Source: Xenorhabdus bovienii SS-2004 (GTDB lineage Bacteria > Pseudomonadota > Gammaproteobacteria > Enterobacterales > Enterobacteriaceae). From it: a DNA stretch of 64,000 nucleotides. Numbering within the stretch: position 1 is the stretch's first letter; the number at the start of each line of letters is the position of its first letter. A model generated the notes under the pieces. The model had not been told where the DNA came from. It searched no databases and worked only from the letters and a program-made list of their open reading frames with translations. A program made the translations under genes and the position numbers. The stretch is taken from assembly GCF_000027225.1 (NCBI RefSeq), contig NC_013892.1, forward strand, positions 3,348,001 to 3,412,000, in the 5' to 3' direction. This document shows positions 52,520 to 63,391 of the stretch, one piece after another.

Positions 52520-54322
52520 TTAATCTCGATACATGGATTCGATTTCATCGTGATAATGTTGCGAAATCACCTTACGGCGCAGTTTCAGTGTAGGAGTTAA
52601 TTCGCCTTTTTCCATGGAGAAAGCTTCTGGCAGTAGGATGAAGCGTTTTACCTGATGGTATTTGGCAATATTTTTTTGTAGTTCCGCCAAACGTTGTTCA
52701 AACAGTTCGATGATCTGACGATTGTTCAGCAACTCGATACGATCACGATAATGAAGATGGATGGATTTTGCGTAATCTTCTAATGCATCATAACTGGGGA
52801 CAATCAACGCAGAAACAAAATTACGGGAATCGGCAATAACCGCAATATATTCAATGAAACGATCCTGTCCCAAAGTCCCCTCAAGCATTTGCGGAGCAAT
52901 GTATTTTCCCGTCGAGGTTTTCATCAAATCTTTCAGGCGCTCAGTGATGAACAAATTGCCTGTTTCATCCAATCCCCCTGCATCCCCCGTACGCAGCCAT
53001 CCATCTTCGGTAAAAGCATGAGCCGTTTCTTCCGGCTGGTTGAAATAGCCTTTCATCACAATAGGGCCACGTACCTGAATTTCATCTTCGGCACTGATGC
53101 GCACATCAATACTCGGCAATGGTGTGCCAATCGAGCCTGGGAGATAGTTTTTCTCTTCCCAGCAAGATACCGTGGCACAAGTTTCTGTCATGCCGTAACC
53201 ATATTTGATATTAATGCCGGCGGATAGAAAAAACCGGGCAATAGCATCGTCAAGACGTGCTCCTGCCACGGGTAAGAAACGCACTCGCCCTCCAAATATG
53301 TTACGGAGCTTGCTCAACACTAGTTTGTCGGCCAGTTGATCACTACAGAGAGAGAAGATACACGCTTTTTTATTCTGTAGCTGACGCATCCAGCGGTTCT
53401 CCCCCCGCTTTATCGCCCAGCGGAAAATCAGCCTGCGCAAAAATGGCGCACGGGAAACTTTTTCAAGAATAGCACTATGCACTTTTTCATAAAAACGGGG
53501 AACAGCGCACATAACAGTGGGACGTACTTCAGCCATCGCCTCGCGCACAGAATTGGTGTCAGTTAAATAGACATTAAGCGCCCCTGTATGCATGACATAG
53601 TAACTCCATGCGCGCTCGAAGATATGGGACAACGGTAAAAAACTGAGTGATACATCTTCTTTGGTCAGTGTCAGACGCTGATCATGCAAGTAAAGCTGCG
53701 AAGCGATATTGTGGTAATCCAGCATCACTCCTTTTGGCTCTCCCGTTGTACCGGAGGTGTAGATCAAGGTGAAAAGATCATTTAAATCCTGCCCTGCAAT
53801 GCGGTTATCAAGCTCTGGCTGATATTGTGCGTGCGCATTGACAATGAAGGCAGATAAATACTGCGCCTGCGGACAGCTCTTCAAGTCAACGGACTCGTCC
53901 AGCACAATAAGATGATTGAGTTGAGGGCACAATTCCAGCAATGTCATCGCAACATTATATTGTTCTTGCTCACCAACAAACAGTACCCGCACACCGGCAT
54001 CCTTGAGAATGAAGGTAGCCTGATCACGGCTGCTGGTCGCATAAAGAGGGACTGTAACCGCACGTAACTGAAGAACGGCCAAATCAGCCAATGACCATGC
54101 AATACAGTTATGCGCAAAAATAGCGACTTTCTCCTGAATTTCTACACCCAGTGACAACAAAGCTTTTGCGATGGATTCCGTTCTATAAGTAACGTCTTGC
54201 CAACTCATTTCAAGCTGCTCTGATGGTGACCATTGCCTGAATGCAATCTTTTCGGGATATTCAATGGATTGCTGTTGCAACCGGTTAATCAGGTGATAGG
54301 AATGCAGGGAATCTGTTATCAC
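52520..54322 (-). CDS. AMP-dependent long-chain acyl-CoA synthetase family protein
   Basis: The protein activates a carboxylic acid as an acyl-adenylate, then usually transfers it to CoA. The adenylate-forming motif is seen as LIYTSGTTGEPKGVMLDY (A3-type P-loop, in the first third), followed by KYGYGMTETCATVSC, WLRTGDAG and ERLKDLMKTSTGKYIAP, the pattern of FadD15-like long-chain synthetases. The catalytic Lys is in KGELTP near the C terminus. I start it at GTG 54322, where AGGA lies 7 bases upstream, giving about 600 residues; the frame is open to 54370. It stands between ilvI and leuO, which are neighbours in E. coli. The substrate is unknown. Confidence 0.82.
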   Translation of the reverse strand: MITDSLHSYHLINRLQQQSIEYPEKIAFRQWSPSEQLEMSWQDVTYRTESIAKALLSLGVEIQEKVAIFAHNCIAWSLADLAVLQLRAVTVPLYATSSRDQATFILKDAGVRVLFVGEQEQYNVAMTLLELCPQLNHLIVLDESVDLKSCPQAQYLSAFIVNAHAQYQPELDNRIAGQDLNDLFTLIYTSGTTGEPKGVMLDYHNIASQLYLHDQRLTLTKEDVSLSFLPLSHIFERAWSYYVMHTGALNVYLTDTNSVREAMAEVRPTVMCAVPRFYEKVHSAILEKVSRAPFLRRLIFRWAIKRGENRWMRQLQNKKACIFSLCSDQLADKLVLSKLRNIFGGRVRFLPVAGARLDDAIARFFLSAGINIKYGYGMTETCATVSCWEEKNYLPGSIGTPLPSIDVRISAEDEIQVRGPIVMKGYFNQPEETAHAFTEDGWLRTGDAGGLDETGNLFITERLKDLMKTSTGKYIAPQMLEGTLGQDRFIEYIAVIADSRNFVSALIVPSYDALEDYAKSIHLHYRDRIELLNNRQIIELFEQRLAELQKNIAKYHQVKRFILLPEAFSMEKGELTPTLKLRRKVISQHYHDEIESMYRD

Positions 54323-54677
54323 GATATATTCCTGTATAAGTCTTAGATTTATCATACTCAGCAAGCACACTGACTGCTTTTCAGCTTACAGATGTTCGCT
54401 ATTTTCGCGCAGTCTACCTATTCCTGGTAGAAGGGGAAAGCGTATTTTTACTCTCTTCTCCCCCCTAAGGGGGGAAGTTTTACAGGACTTATCGGATAAC
54501 TAGGGATAAATAGAGACAAATATCGTCATAAAGGCAGAACAGTAAGGCCGCACACGCTCTCCGACAATCGGTTCCATTAGATAATCTTAATCATTTGCAA
54601 CAATAATGCTTGTTACCATGACGTCATACAAAATGACATTTGATGAAACAAATTTTGGCAGCGTCGTGCATTTTGTT
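54323..54677. other. Spacer with GC-rich hairpin
   Basis: The 355 bases between the acyl-CoA synthetase start and the leuO stop hold no ORF of note. A six-pair CCCCCC/GGGGGG hairpin with a TAA loop (54460-54474) is followed on the plus strand by AAGTTTTA. On the minus strand it could end leuO transcription, but the T run is missing there. Confidence 0.5.
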
Positions 54678-55625
54678 CTATTCCTGTTCACCAAGATTGC
54701 TCAGTAACGATTTCATCCACTGATGACCTTTATCTCTGTTTGTCGAACCGTGCCATATCAAATAGCAGGGGCGGGAGATTCGTCCGTTGGGCAAGGGTAT
54801 CGCACGTATATTTAACTGTTCAGAATAATGCTCAACCATCCATTTCGGTGCAATAGCGACTAAATAAGTCTGAGACACGATATTGAGAACACTATTTAAG
54901 TCCGTTCCCTGATAAGAAACAGAACGCAACAATTCATTACTTTCATAGTAAGGTTTACTGAATGAATCCACATTATCCAATGCCACAATTGCATGCCTCT
55001 CTTCCTGCAATTGCTGCTGATTAATGCGTTTACTGATTCGAGGATGCGTTTTGGAAACTGCCAAAACCAATTCATCATTAAACAATGGAGAATTATGAAA
55101 ATCAGGCTGATCTAATTGTATATAACTGATAACGAATTCTATTTCCTGATATTTTAATTGTTTCTCAATATTTCCATTGATTTGTGTTTTAATGACAACT
55201 TCGATATTTGGCGAATGTTTTTTTATTCCCCCAACAATTTGGGCAGCTAAACGAATATCAAGCGGGCTGCAAATAGAGAGATTAAATACCCTCGCACTAT
55301 TATCGGGCTCAAACCCCACACCAGGCAACTCATTATGGACAATCTGAAGTGCTTGTCGGAGCGGCCCAAAGAGCTGTTTTGCCCTTGCCGTTGGTTGAAT
55401 GCCTCGGCCATAGCGCACAAATAACTCATCATCAAACATAGTTTTTAAGCGGGCTACCGCATTACTGACAGCCGGTTGTGACATTCCCAGCGCCTGAGCC
55501 GCACGTGTAATATTCTGCATTTGCATTACAGCATCAAACACAGTAAGCAAATTGAGATCCACACTACGCAATTGCACTTCACATGATTCTTTTCTTCTTG
55601 TTGTTACTGAATTATACCCAGTCAT
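54678..55625 (-). CDS. leuO: LysR-type global regulator LeuO
   Basis: LeuO is a LysR-type regulator that counters H-NS silencing and, in Xenorhabdus and Photorhabdus, is known to affect secondary metabolite genes. The 315-residue protein (E. coli 314) has the helix-turn-helix in [23 protein letters not shown] (about residues 38-60), the [14 protein letters not shown] wing and a C-terminal effector domain. GGAG precedes the ATG. It is divergent from the leu operon, as in E. coli, with a long AT-rich spacer. Confidence 0.95.
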   Translation of the reverse strand: MTGYNSVTTRRKESCEVQLRSVDLNLLTVFDAVMQMQNITRAAQALGMSQPAVSNAVARLKTMFDDELFVRYGRGIQPTARAKQLFGPLRQALQIVHNELPGVGFEPDNSARVFNLSICSPLDIRLAAQIVGGIKKHSPNIEVVIKTQINGNIEKQLKYQEIEFVISYIQLDQPDFHNSPLFNDELVLAVSKTHPRISKRINQQQLQEERHAIVALDNVDSFSKPYYESNELLRSVSYQGTDLNSVLNIVSQTYLVAIAPKWMVEHYSEQLNIRAIPLPNGRISRPCYLIWHGSTNRDKGHQWMKSLLSNLGEQE

Positions 55626-56341
55626 TACTTCACTCCACTAAATTTATTGCAGCGACCTCATTAAATAACGGAATATTGGCAGTATCCCAATGCAACATTT
55701 TGACACAATAAGCCGCCATACCAATTAATAAGATCAATCACCCCAATTTGTTAGAAATTAAATTGAGCTCCTTCCTTGTACAAAAATAAATATGCATAAC
55801 CAATGCATTCTTATTTATACGACGTTAATATTCTTATAAGCATGAATATTAATTTTTTATGTATGAATAGAAATAACTCGAATTACATTAGTCACTTACG
55901 CGTAAAAATTCGCAACCAATAATGTCAGAGTGACGAGTAGAAACAATTCATAATAAAATAATGGTGTTCCTTCTATCTATCAGAAAAATTATCAGGCTAT
56001 ATTAACCAAAAATCAGATCTTCCAATATATTTAGGTACATCTTATTAATATTCTATATGGTTATGTTTTCTTAACCTAGAAACACTGCGGTGAACATCCA
56101 TCTCATCCCTGTCTGTTAATCCATCAGTGAACATCTGCACAAAACAACTGTATAAAACAACTGTATAAAATAACAGATACCCTATTTATTATCCATTAGA
56201 GCCGAATTTTACTTCATATATAGATACAAATAATAGATAAAAACATTGCTAAAAATGTAAAAAATAGTCACCAAAACTAAAAGTAGTTCGGTAAATGACC
56301 AAAGGTGAGTATCATTCACTCTTGATTCATATTTGTTCCGC
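55626..56341. other. AT-rich leuO-leuL spacer
   Basis: About 700 bases with no credible ORF. In E. coli the shorter leuO-leuABCD spacer binds H-NS and LeuO, and this stretch has the AT-rich composition expected for such binding. A tandem 13-base repeat is listed separately. Confidence 0.65.
56141..56166. repeat. Tandem 13-base direct repeat
   Basis: AAAACAACTGTAT is repeated twice without a gap (56141-56153 and 56154-56166), followed by a partial third copy (AAAATAACAG). It lies about 180 bases upstream of the leu promoter. Confidence 0.85.
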
Positions 56342-56370
56342 TTGACATTGTTTTGAAGATAACGTATCAA
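56342..56370 (+). promoter_or_regulatory. leu operon promoter
   Basis: A consensus TTGACA (56342-56347) is followed after exactly 17 bases by TATCAA (56365-56370). It lies 55 bases upstream of the leuL start codon, giving a transcript that starts near 56377. Confidence 0.82.
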
Positions 56371-56424
56371 TAAAAGTCCTTAGGTCGTCATACTCGATTA
56401 ACAGATTTATAAAGGTTAGCTTAC

Positions 56425-56508
56425 ATGATTCACACTATTCGCCTACTAAACCGACTACTCATCGCCTTTAATGTGCGCGGTATGCTGGTAGGGGAAAGAC
56501 AGAGTTAA
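56425..56508 (+). CDS. leuL: leu operon leader peptide
   Basis: A 27-codon ORF begins MIHTIRLLNRLLIAF. Four Leu codons occur as two pairs near the start (CTA CTA ... CTA CTC), three of them the rare CTA codon. The ribosome would slow here when charged leucyl-tRNA is scarce. The terminator at 56524-56552 follows 15 bases after its stop, the usual layout of amino-acid attenuators. It differs from the E. coli leader, which has four consecutive Leu codons. Confidence 0.88.
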   Translation: MIHTIRLLNRLLIAFNVRGMLVGERQS

Positions 56509-56523
56509 CCTCCATCAGATGTG

Positions 56524-56552
56524 AAAAAAACCGCGCTGGGCGCGGTTTTTTT
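56524..56552 (+). terminator. leu attenuator terminator
   Basis: CCGCGC (56531-56536) and GCGCGG (56540-56545) form a stem with a TGG loop, extended by As and seven Ts. The GCGCGGT at 56475-56481 inside leuL can instead pair with ACCGCGC at 56530-56536, an anti-terminator formed when a ribosome stalls at the Leu codons. Confidence 0.9.
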
Positions 56553-56607
56553 ATACCGGCTCGGCGCTCAAGAATCAAACACAATAATTTATTGATAGGA
56601 GCACAAC

Positions 56608-59324
<2,717 letters not shown>

Positions 59325-59437
59325 GGCACCAACATTTTACGCCACTGTATGGTAAATAGATTCGATAACATCGGGCAGGCATTACAGCATCAACCTACAT
59401 TTCTGTGTTGAAAGCCGACACTATCTACCTATACCGA

Positions 59438-59468
59438 GTAGGATGAGGGGCCATCATTCCATCCTACT
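59438..59468 (+). terminator. Hairpin after leuB
   Basis: AGTAGGATG (59438-59446) and CATCCTACT (59460-59468) form a perfect 9-bp stem with a 13-base loop, about 110 bases after the leuB stop. There is no direct T run, so terminator function is uncertain. Confidence 0.45.
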
Positions 59469-59523
59469 ATGAAATACCTTTGTTAAAAAAATGCAGGTGC
59501 GGCGTAGTATGAGGGGAGTAAAA

Positions 59524-59607
59524 ATGAACACGTTCAGAGGGTTTGATTTTAAAACTGCGTGGTTACCCCCCTGCAAGGATAATTCACAGAAAAAGCTAAA
59601 GTTATAA
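59524..59607 (+). CDS. Possible small protein, 27 residues
   Basis: The ORF starts MNTFRGFDFKTAW and ends KKLKL. GAGGGGAG lies 5 bases before the ATG, a strong ribosome binding site for an otherwise geneless stretch. I do not recognise it. It has no clear membrane segment; the C-terminal third is basic. It may be a real small gene or chance. Confidence 0.3.
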   Translation: MNTFRGFDFKTAWLPPCKDNSQKKLKL

Positions 59608-59844
59608 ACATTTTTAGTCTGGCGCCCACTATTTTATTCACTTTTTCTGTGGATATGTATGTGAAAAAGACAGGGGTAAGACGGGTATATTTTTCTTTCA
59701 TATTTTATAATGCGTCATAAACTTAAATAAATATTTATTATTTTTCATTATCTTAATGCATTTTATTCTCTTTTTTACAAGCGATATCAGTCATCATAAT
59801 GACCTATTCTGTTCACACTGAGCAAATATCAATCAATGATGATT

Positions 59845-59853
59845 TTATCCACA
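59845..59853 (+). promoter_or_regulatory. DnaA box
   Basis: TTATCCACA, a perfect match to the high-affinity DnaA box. A near match TGTGGATAT (one mismatch, opposite orientation) lies at 59648-59656. Confidence 0.6.
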
Positions 59854-59963
59854 GGATATGCCTTTTAGTTAAGCAAAAATCGTCTGTTTTTGTAGAAAAC
59901 AGGGGTTAACAGAGCTGTAAATCAAACCAGTGATCTCAATTTTTATCACTTATCCCAGAAATC

Positions 59964-59972
59964 TGTGGATAA
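59964..59972 (-). promoter_or_regulatory. DnaA box
   Basis: TGTGGATAA, the reverse complement of a perfect DnaA box, 111 bases from the first box and inverted relative to it. A near match TTATCCATA lies at 60117-60125, and GATC sites lie close by. Confidence 0.6.
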
Positions 59973-60170
59973 CATAGTGTAAGATCCTGTTTATTATCGC
60001 TGGGAATAGGTGAACAATCATAACAAGACTATTTTTAATACGGTAAACACCAATTAAAAAATCTTGTATATCATGCTATTATCAAGGTAATCATCATAAT
60101 GATAAGTTCATAATGATTATCCATAATCATACCGAACATTTTTTAACCATAAAAAATATATGCGATAAAC

Positions 60171-60851
60171 ATGTACTTTACACCGCCCAGTCCACCTGAA
60201 AATGAACAACAACTACTCGAACGAGCTAATGCTCTGGCTGGTTTATCAATGGGTGAGCTGGCTGCGCAGGCCAATCTGCCCATTCCTCCCGATCTAAAAC
60301 GGGATAAAGGTTGGGTTGGCATGTTGCTTGAGTATTATTTGGGCGCAAGTGCAGGCAGCAAGCCAGAACAAGATTTCGAACATATTGGCATTGAACTAAA
60401 AACCATCCCTGTAGATAAGAAAGGCTCACCATTGGAAACAACTTTTGTCTGCGTTGCACCTTTAACGGGCAATAGTGGCATTAGATGGGAAAATTGCCAC
60501 GTCAGGCGTAAATTATCCCGTGTCCTGTGGATACCTGTTGAAGGGGAAAGGGCAATCTCACTTGCTGAACGCCGTGTCGGTTCACCACTGCTCTGGAGCC
60601 CCGATCCGATTGAAGAAGAGCTATTGCGACGTGATTGGGAAGAATTAATGGATTTGATCGTATTGGGCAAAGTTGAGAATATCACCGCACGCCATGGGGA
60701 AGTATTGCAATTACGCCCCAAAGCCGCCAATAGCCGAGCGTTGACAGAAGCTATTGGAGAATTTGGTCAACCCATTATGACACTTCCACGCGGTTTTTAT
60801 TTGAAAAAAAACTTCACAGCTCCCTTGCTGGCTCGTCATTTTTTCTTATGA
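60171..60851 (+). CDS. mutH: DNA mismatch repair endonuclease MutH
   Basis: MutH nicks the unmethylated strand at hemimethylated GATC after activation by MutS-MutL. The 226-residue protein (E. coli 229) has the catalytic residues in [11 protein letters not shown] (Asp near 68, Glu near 75, Lys near 77). No clear ribosome binding site is seen before the ATG. Neighbours differ from E. coli, where rppH and ygdQ flank it, so this is another rearranged junction. Confidence 0.95.
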   Translation: MYFTPPSPPENEQQLLERANALAGLSMGELAAQANLPIPPDLKRDKGWVGMLLEYYLGASAGSKPEQDFEHIGIELKTIPVDKKGSPLETTFVCVAPLTGNSGIRWENCHVRRKLSRVLWIPVEGERAISLAERRVGSPLLWSPDPIEEELLRRDWEELMDLIVLGKVENITARHGEVLQLRPKAANSRALTEAIGEFGQPIMTLPRGFYLKKNFTAPLLARHFFL

Positions 60852-60904
60852 AAACAATGCATGTATCATGCCCGTTTTTGATGAACATTCGCCCATTGCC
60901 TAAT

Positions 60905-61333
60905 TCATGATATTGATGTAATAGCCTGATTGCATTGCTTCGCTTGCAGTGTGAAGTGAAATTTAGTGTTATCTACTCTATCTACTTCCAAATTCAACAA
61001 GGCTCCCGGCGATATTTTCACTTCGGTAATGTCAACAAGCCCAGATACCGGATGATAACTAAGATAGAAAGTGCCAACCAACGGATAACTGCCATTGTCC
61101 GTTTTTTTGATATAAATAGAGCATGTAAGTTGGTTACTACAAGCCGTTGATGGAATATATTCATATTCCATTTCACTTCCACGCTTACTTGAGAAAACCT
61201 GCGCGTTATTGATCCCTTCAGCATCAAGTATCATCAAATAGGCGCCAACCTTAGCGTCAGTTGTATCTATCAAATTCAAACTGATAGTAAAATTGGGTTG
61301 CCGATAAAATGCAATATTACTTTTTCCAGCCAC
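60905..61333 (-). CDS. Unrecognised small protein
   Basis: The 142-residue product starts at a GTG (61333) with AGGA 8 bases upstream. I do not recognise the family. There is no signal peptide or membrane helix; the alternation of hydrophobic and polar residues suggests a beta-rich fold. Two cysteines lie seven residues apart (ACSNQLTCS), and there is a C-terminal Cys-Asn-Gln. The gene stands alone between mutH and the broken def, in AT-rich DNA, and could be a lineage-specific acquisition. A secreted, lectin-like or inclusion-type protein is conceivable but not supported. Confidence 0.55.
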   Translation of the reverse strand: MAGKSNIAFYRQPNFTISLNLIDTTDAKVGAYLMILDAEGINNAQVFSSKRGSEMEYEYIPSTACSNQLTCSIYIKKTDNGSYPLVGTFYLSYHPVSGLVDITEVKISPGALLNLEVDRVDNTKFHFTLQAKQCNQAITSIS

Positions 61334-61810
61334 AATTATTTCCTCATTTATACTATTAGCGATAAATTAAATTATATAAACATTTATCACAATAATTTAA
61401 AACGGCACAAGACGCCGTACTCAAACCCGCATAATTATTATTTATAAATAAATTTGTATCTTTTTTATTTTTATTTATTATTAATGATTTAAATAATGCT
61501 GATATATAAAATTAAAACATTGAGTTAAGGAATAATATTACCATGAAACGACTGGTGATATTTTCCTTTCCCGTTATATAGCTAACTTGTCTTATTACTC
61601 AAAAATTTCTTTACTTTTTTCAGCGCCATTTGTCTTTTCAAGGGTGATAAATAATCAATAAAAACAATGCCATTCAAATGATCAATTTCATGTTGCATAA
61701 CAATCGATAGAAAATCTTCACTTTCCACCACCATAGCCTTGCCATGACGATCCAATGCTTCCACTTTCACTTTTTCAAACCTTTCTACATCCGCGTAATA
61801 TCCCGGTATA

Positions 61811-62913
61811 TACCCGTCGTCATTGAAGATGCTTGATTTTTCATTTGTATCAGATCATGATTGCGCCCATGAAAATTAATCTAACAGATGCCCAAAAAGA
61901 CGCCCTCGAATTGATGCATGATACGACTCGCGATGGACGAGTACGTGACCGCATCAAGGCCGTGCTTTTGGCCTCAGAAGGCTGGACTGCCCAGATGATT
62001 GCTCAGGCTTTGCGGATCCATGAAAGTACGGTGAGCCGCCATCTGAAAGATTACTTCTCTGAGGAAAAACTCGCCCCTGAAAATGGGGGCTCTGAAAGCC
62101 GTTTGTCTGCCGAACAAACAACAGAATTAGTTGAGTATCTGATGGCAAATTTGATGCACACTACCGCACAAATTGTGGCCTATGTTCGGGCACGATGGCA
62201 GGTGACTTTCACTGTCGCAGGAATGACGAAATGGCTTCACCGTCAAGGTTTCAGCTACAAGAAGCCAATGGGTGCTCCGCATAAATTTGATGCGGATAAA
62301 CAGCAACAGTTTATTGAAACCTACAACGCGCTGAAAGAAGAATGTGGCCAGAATGCGCCTATTTTATTTATTGATGCGGTTCACCCGACCCTGTCCACAA
62401 AATTAAGTTATGGCTGGATGAAGAGCGGGCGGAAGCACGTCAAAGTGGTTGAAACCACAGGCAGTCGTACTCGACTCAACATCATGGGTGCCCTTAATTT
62501 ACAACGGATTGAAGAGACTATTGTTCGTGAATATCCGACGATTAACGCGAAAAATGTCGTCCTTTTTTTCGGCTCAATCCGGGAAACCTATCCACTTTCG
62601 CAAAAAATCCACATTATTCTGGATGGTGCGGGTTATCACCGTTCCGGAGTCGTCCAATTTTTTGCCGAGGTTTTGAATATTGAGTTGCACTACCTGCCGC
62701 CTTACAGCCCTAATCTCAACCCGATTGAGCGATTATGGAAGTATGTGAATGAGCAGGTACGAAACAATGTCTATTTTCCGGATACCAAAACATTCCGTGA
62801 AACGCTGCGCCACTTTTTTCATGTCACATTGCCAGAAAAAGCGAAAGAACTCACCACTCGGTTGACTGATAACTTCCAGATTTTAAAACCCGCATCTTCA
62901 AGTTAATTGCGTA
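61811..62913 (+). mobile_element. IS630-family insertion sequence
   Basis: A transposon of about 1.1 kb interrupts def. Both sides have TA (flanks CCCGGTATA and TATAGACAG, original CCCGGTATAGACAG), the target duplication of IS630 elements, so the exact ends are uncertain by two bases. The ends share TAC and, 12 bases in, the block TTGAAGATGC in inverted orientation (the terminal inverted repeats, imperfect between). It holds one transposase gene. Confidence 0.9.
61857..62906 (+). CDS. IS630-family transposase
   Basis: The protein of about 349 residues has an N-terminal helix-turn-helix (IAQALRIHESTVSRHLKDY, residues about 46-64) and a DDE domain: ILFIDAVHP (first Asp), HIILDGAGYHRS (second Asp) and SPNLNPIERLWKYV (Glu). 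A TTG at 61833 and an ATG at 61869 are other possible starts; none has a good ribosome site. The frame is intact, so the element may still move. It has no partner ORF. Confidence 0.92.
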   Translation: MIAPMKINLTDAQKDALELMHDTTRDGRVRDRIKAVLLASEGWTAQMIAQALRIHESTVSRHLKDYFSEEKLAPENGGSESRLSAEQTTELVEYLMANLMHTTAQIVAYVRARWQVTFTVAGMTKWLHRQGFSYKKPMGAPHKFDADKQQQFIETYNALKEECGQNAPILFIDAVHPTLSTKLSYGWMKSGRKHVKVVETTGSRTRLNIMGALNLQRIEETIVREYPTINAKNVVLFFGSIRETYPLSQKIHIILDGAGYHRSGVVQFFAEVLNIELHYLPPYSPNLNPIERLWKYVNEQVRNNVYFPDTKTFRETLRHFFHVTLPEKAKELTTRLTDNFQILKPASSS

Positions 62914-63332
62914 TAGACAGACATCCTTCTTGATTCACGACCCGACGCTCTTTTTCAACAATCTTGGGATTGACTAACACCATTGGCTGATCCCGATTAG
63001 GTGAGATATCAATGATCAGAACGGCTTCTTTTCGGCCAACCTGCGGTGCAGCCAAGCCAATGCCATTATCTGTGTCATACATTGTATCCAACATGTCATC
63101 AATCAGTGTTTGTATTTCATCAACATGCGTGACATCAATACATTTTTGTCTCAATCTTTCATCAGGGATCGTGAGTATATTTAAAATTGCCATAACACAT
63201 CATCCTCTTTTCACTGGGTATCTGACGTCAGTTTTTTTGCCTTATTCAGCAGGAATAATACCTTATCCTCAAGTGGATATTTAGGGATAATTTACAGCAG
63301 AAGGCAATAAGACAATCGCTAAAAAAGAGCAG

Positions 63333-63374
63333 CACAGAATGCCAACCGAAGGATAACGGCTGGCATTCTGTTTT
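63333..63374. terminator. Terminator downstream of the metB-like gene
   Basis: ACAGAATGCCA (63333-63343) pairs with TGGCATTCTGT (63360-63370), with a further CCG/CGG inside, followed on the plus strand by TTTT. On the minus strand a T run follows after about 10 bases. It lies just after the stop codon of the minus-strand gene. Confidence 0.8.
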
Positions 63375-63391
63375 TCATTATCTTATTTTTG

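Larger units (their letters stand above)
59325..60170. other. AT-rich spacer at the leuCD position
   Basis: This 846-base stretch follows leuB where leuC and leuD lie in E. coli. I found no leuC or leuD remnant. It holds a 9-bp hairpin (AGTAGGATG/CATCCTACT, 59438-59468), a 27-codon ORF with a good ribosome site, and two perfect DnaA boxes with weaker matches, all listed separately. Confidence 0.75.
61582..63193 (-). pseudogene. def: Peptide deformylase paralogue split by an IS
   Basis: Two minus-strand pieces together match a full deformylase, which removes the formyl group from new proteins. The N-terminal piece (63193-62912) has GIGLAAPQVG and EGCLS; the C-terminal piece (61806-61582) has the zinc motif HEIDHLNG. 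Removing the IS630-family element and one copy of the TA duplication restores EGCLSIPGYYADV and a frame of 168 codons (E. coli Def 169). The first piece now ends after two IS-encoded residues, so neither half can be active: the Cys and His zinc ligands are separated. A functional def must exist elsewhere. Confidence 0.93.

Noticed and set aside
59640..60130. Chromosomal replication origin oriC
   Set aside because: DnaA boxes are present, but the gene neighbourhood (leuB, mutH) lacks mnmG, mioC, dnaA or rpmH, and there are no 13-mer repeats of the oriC type.
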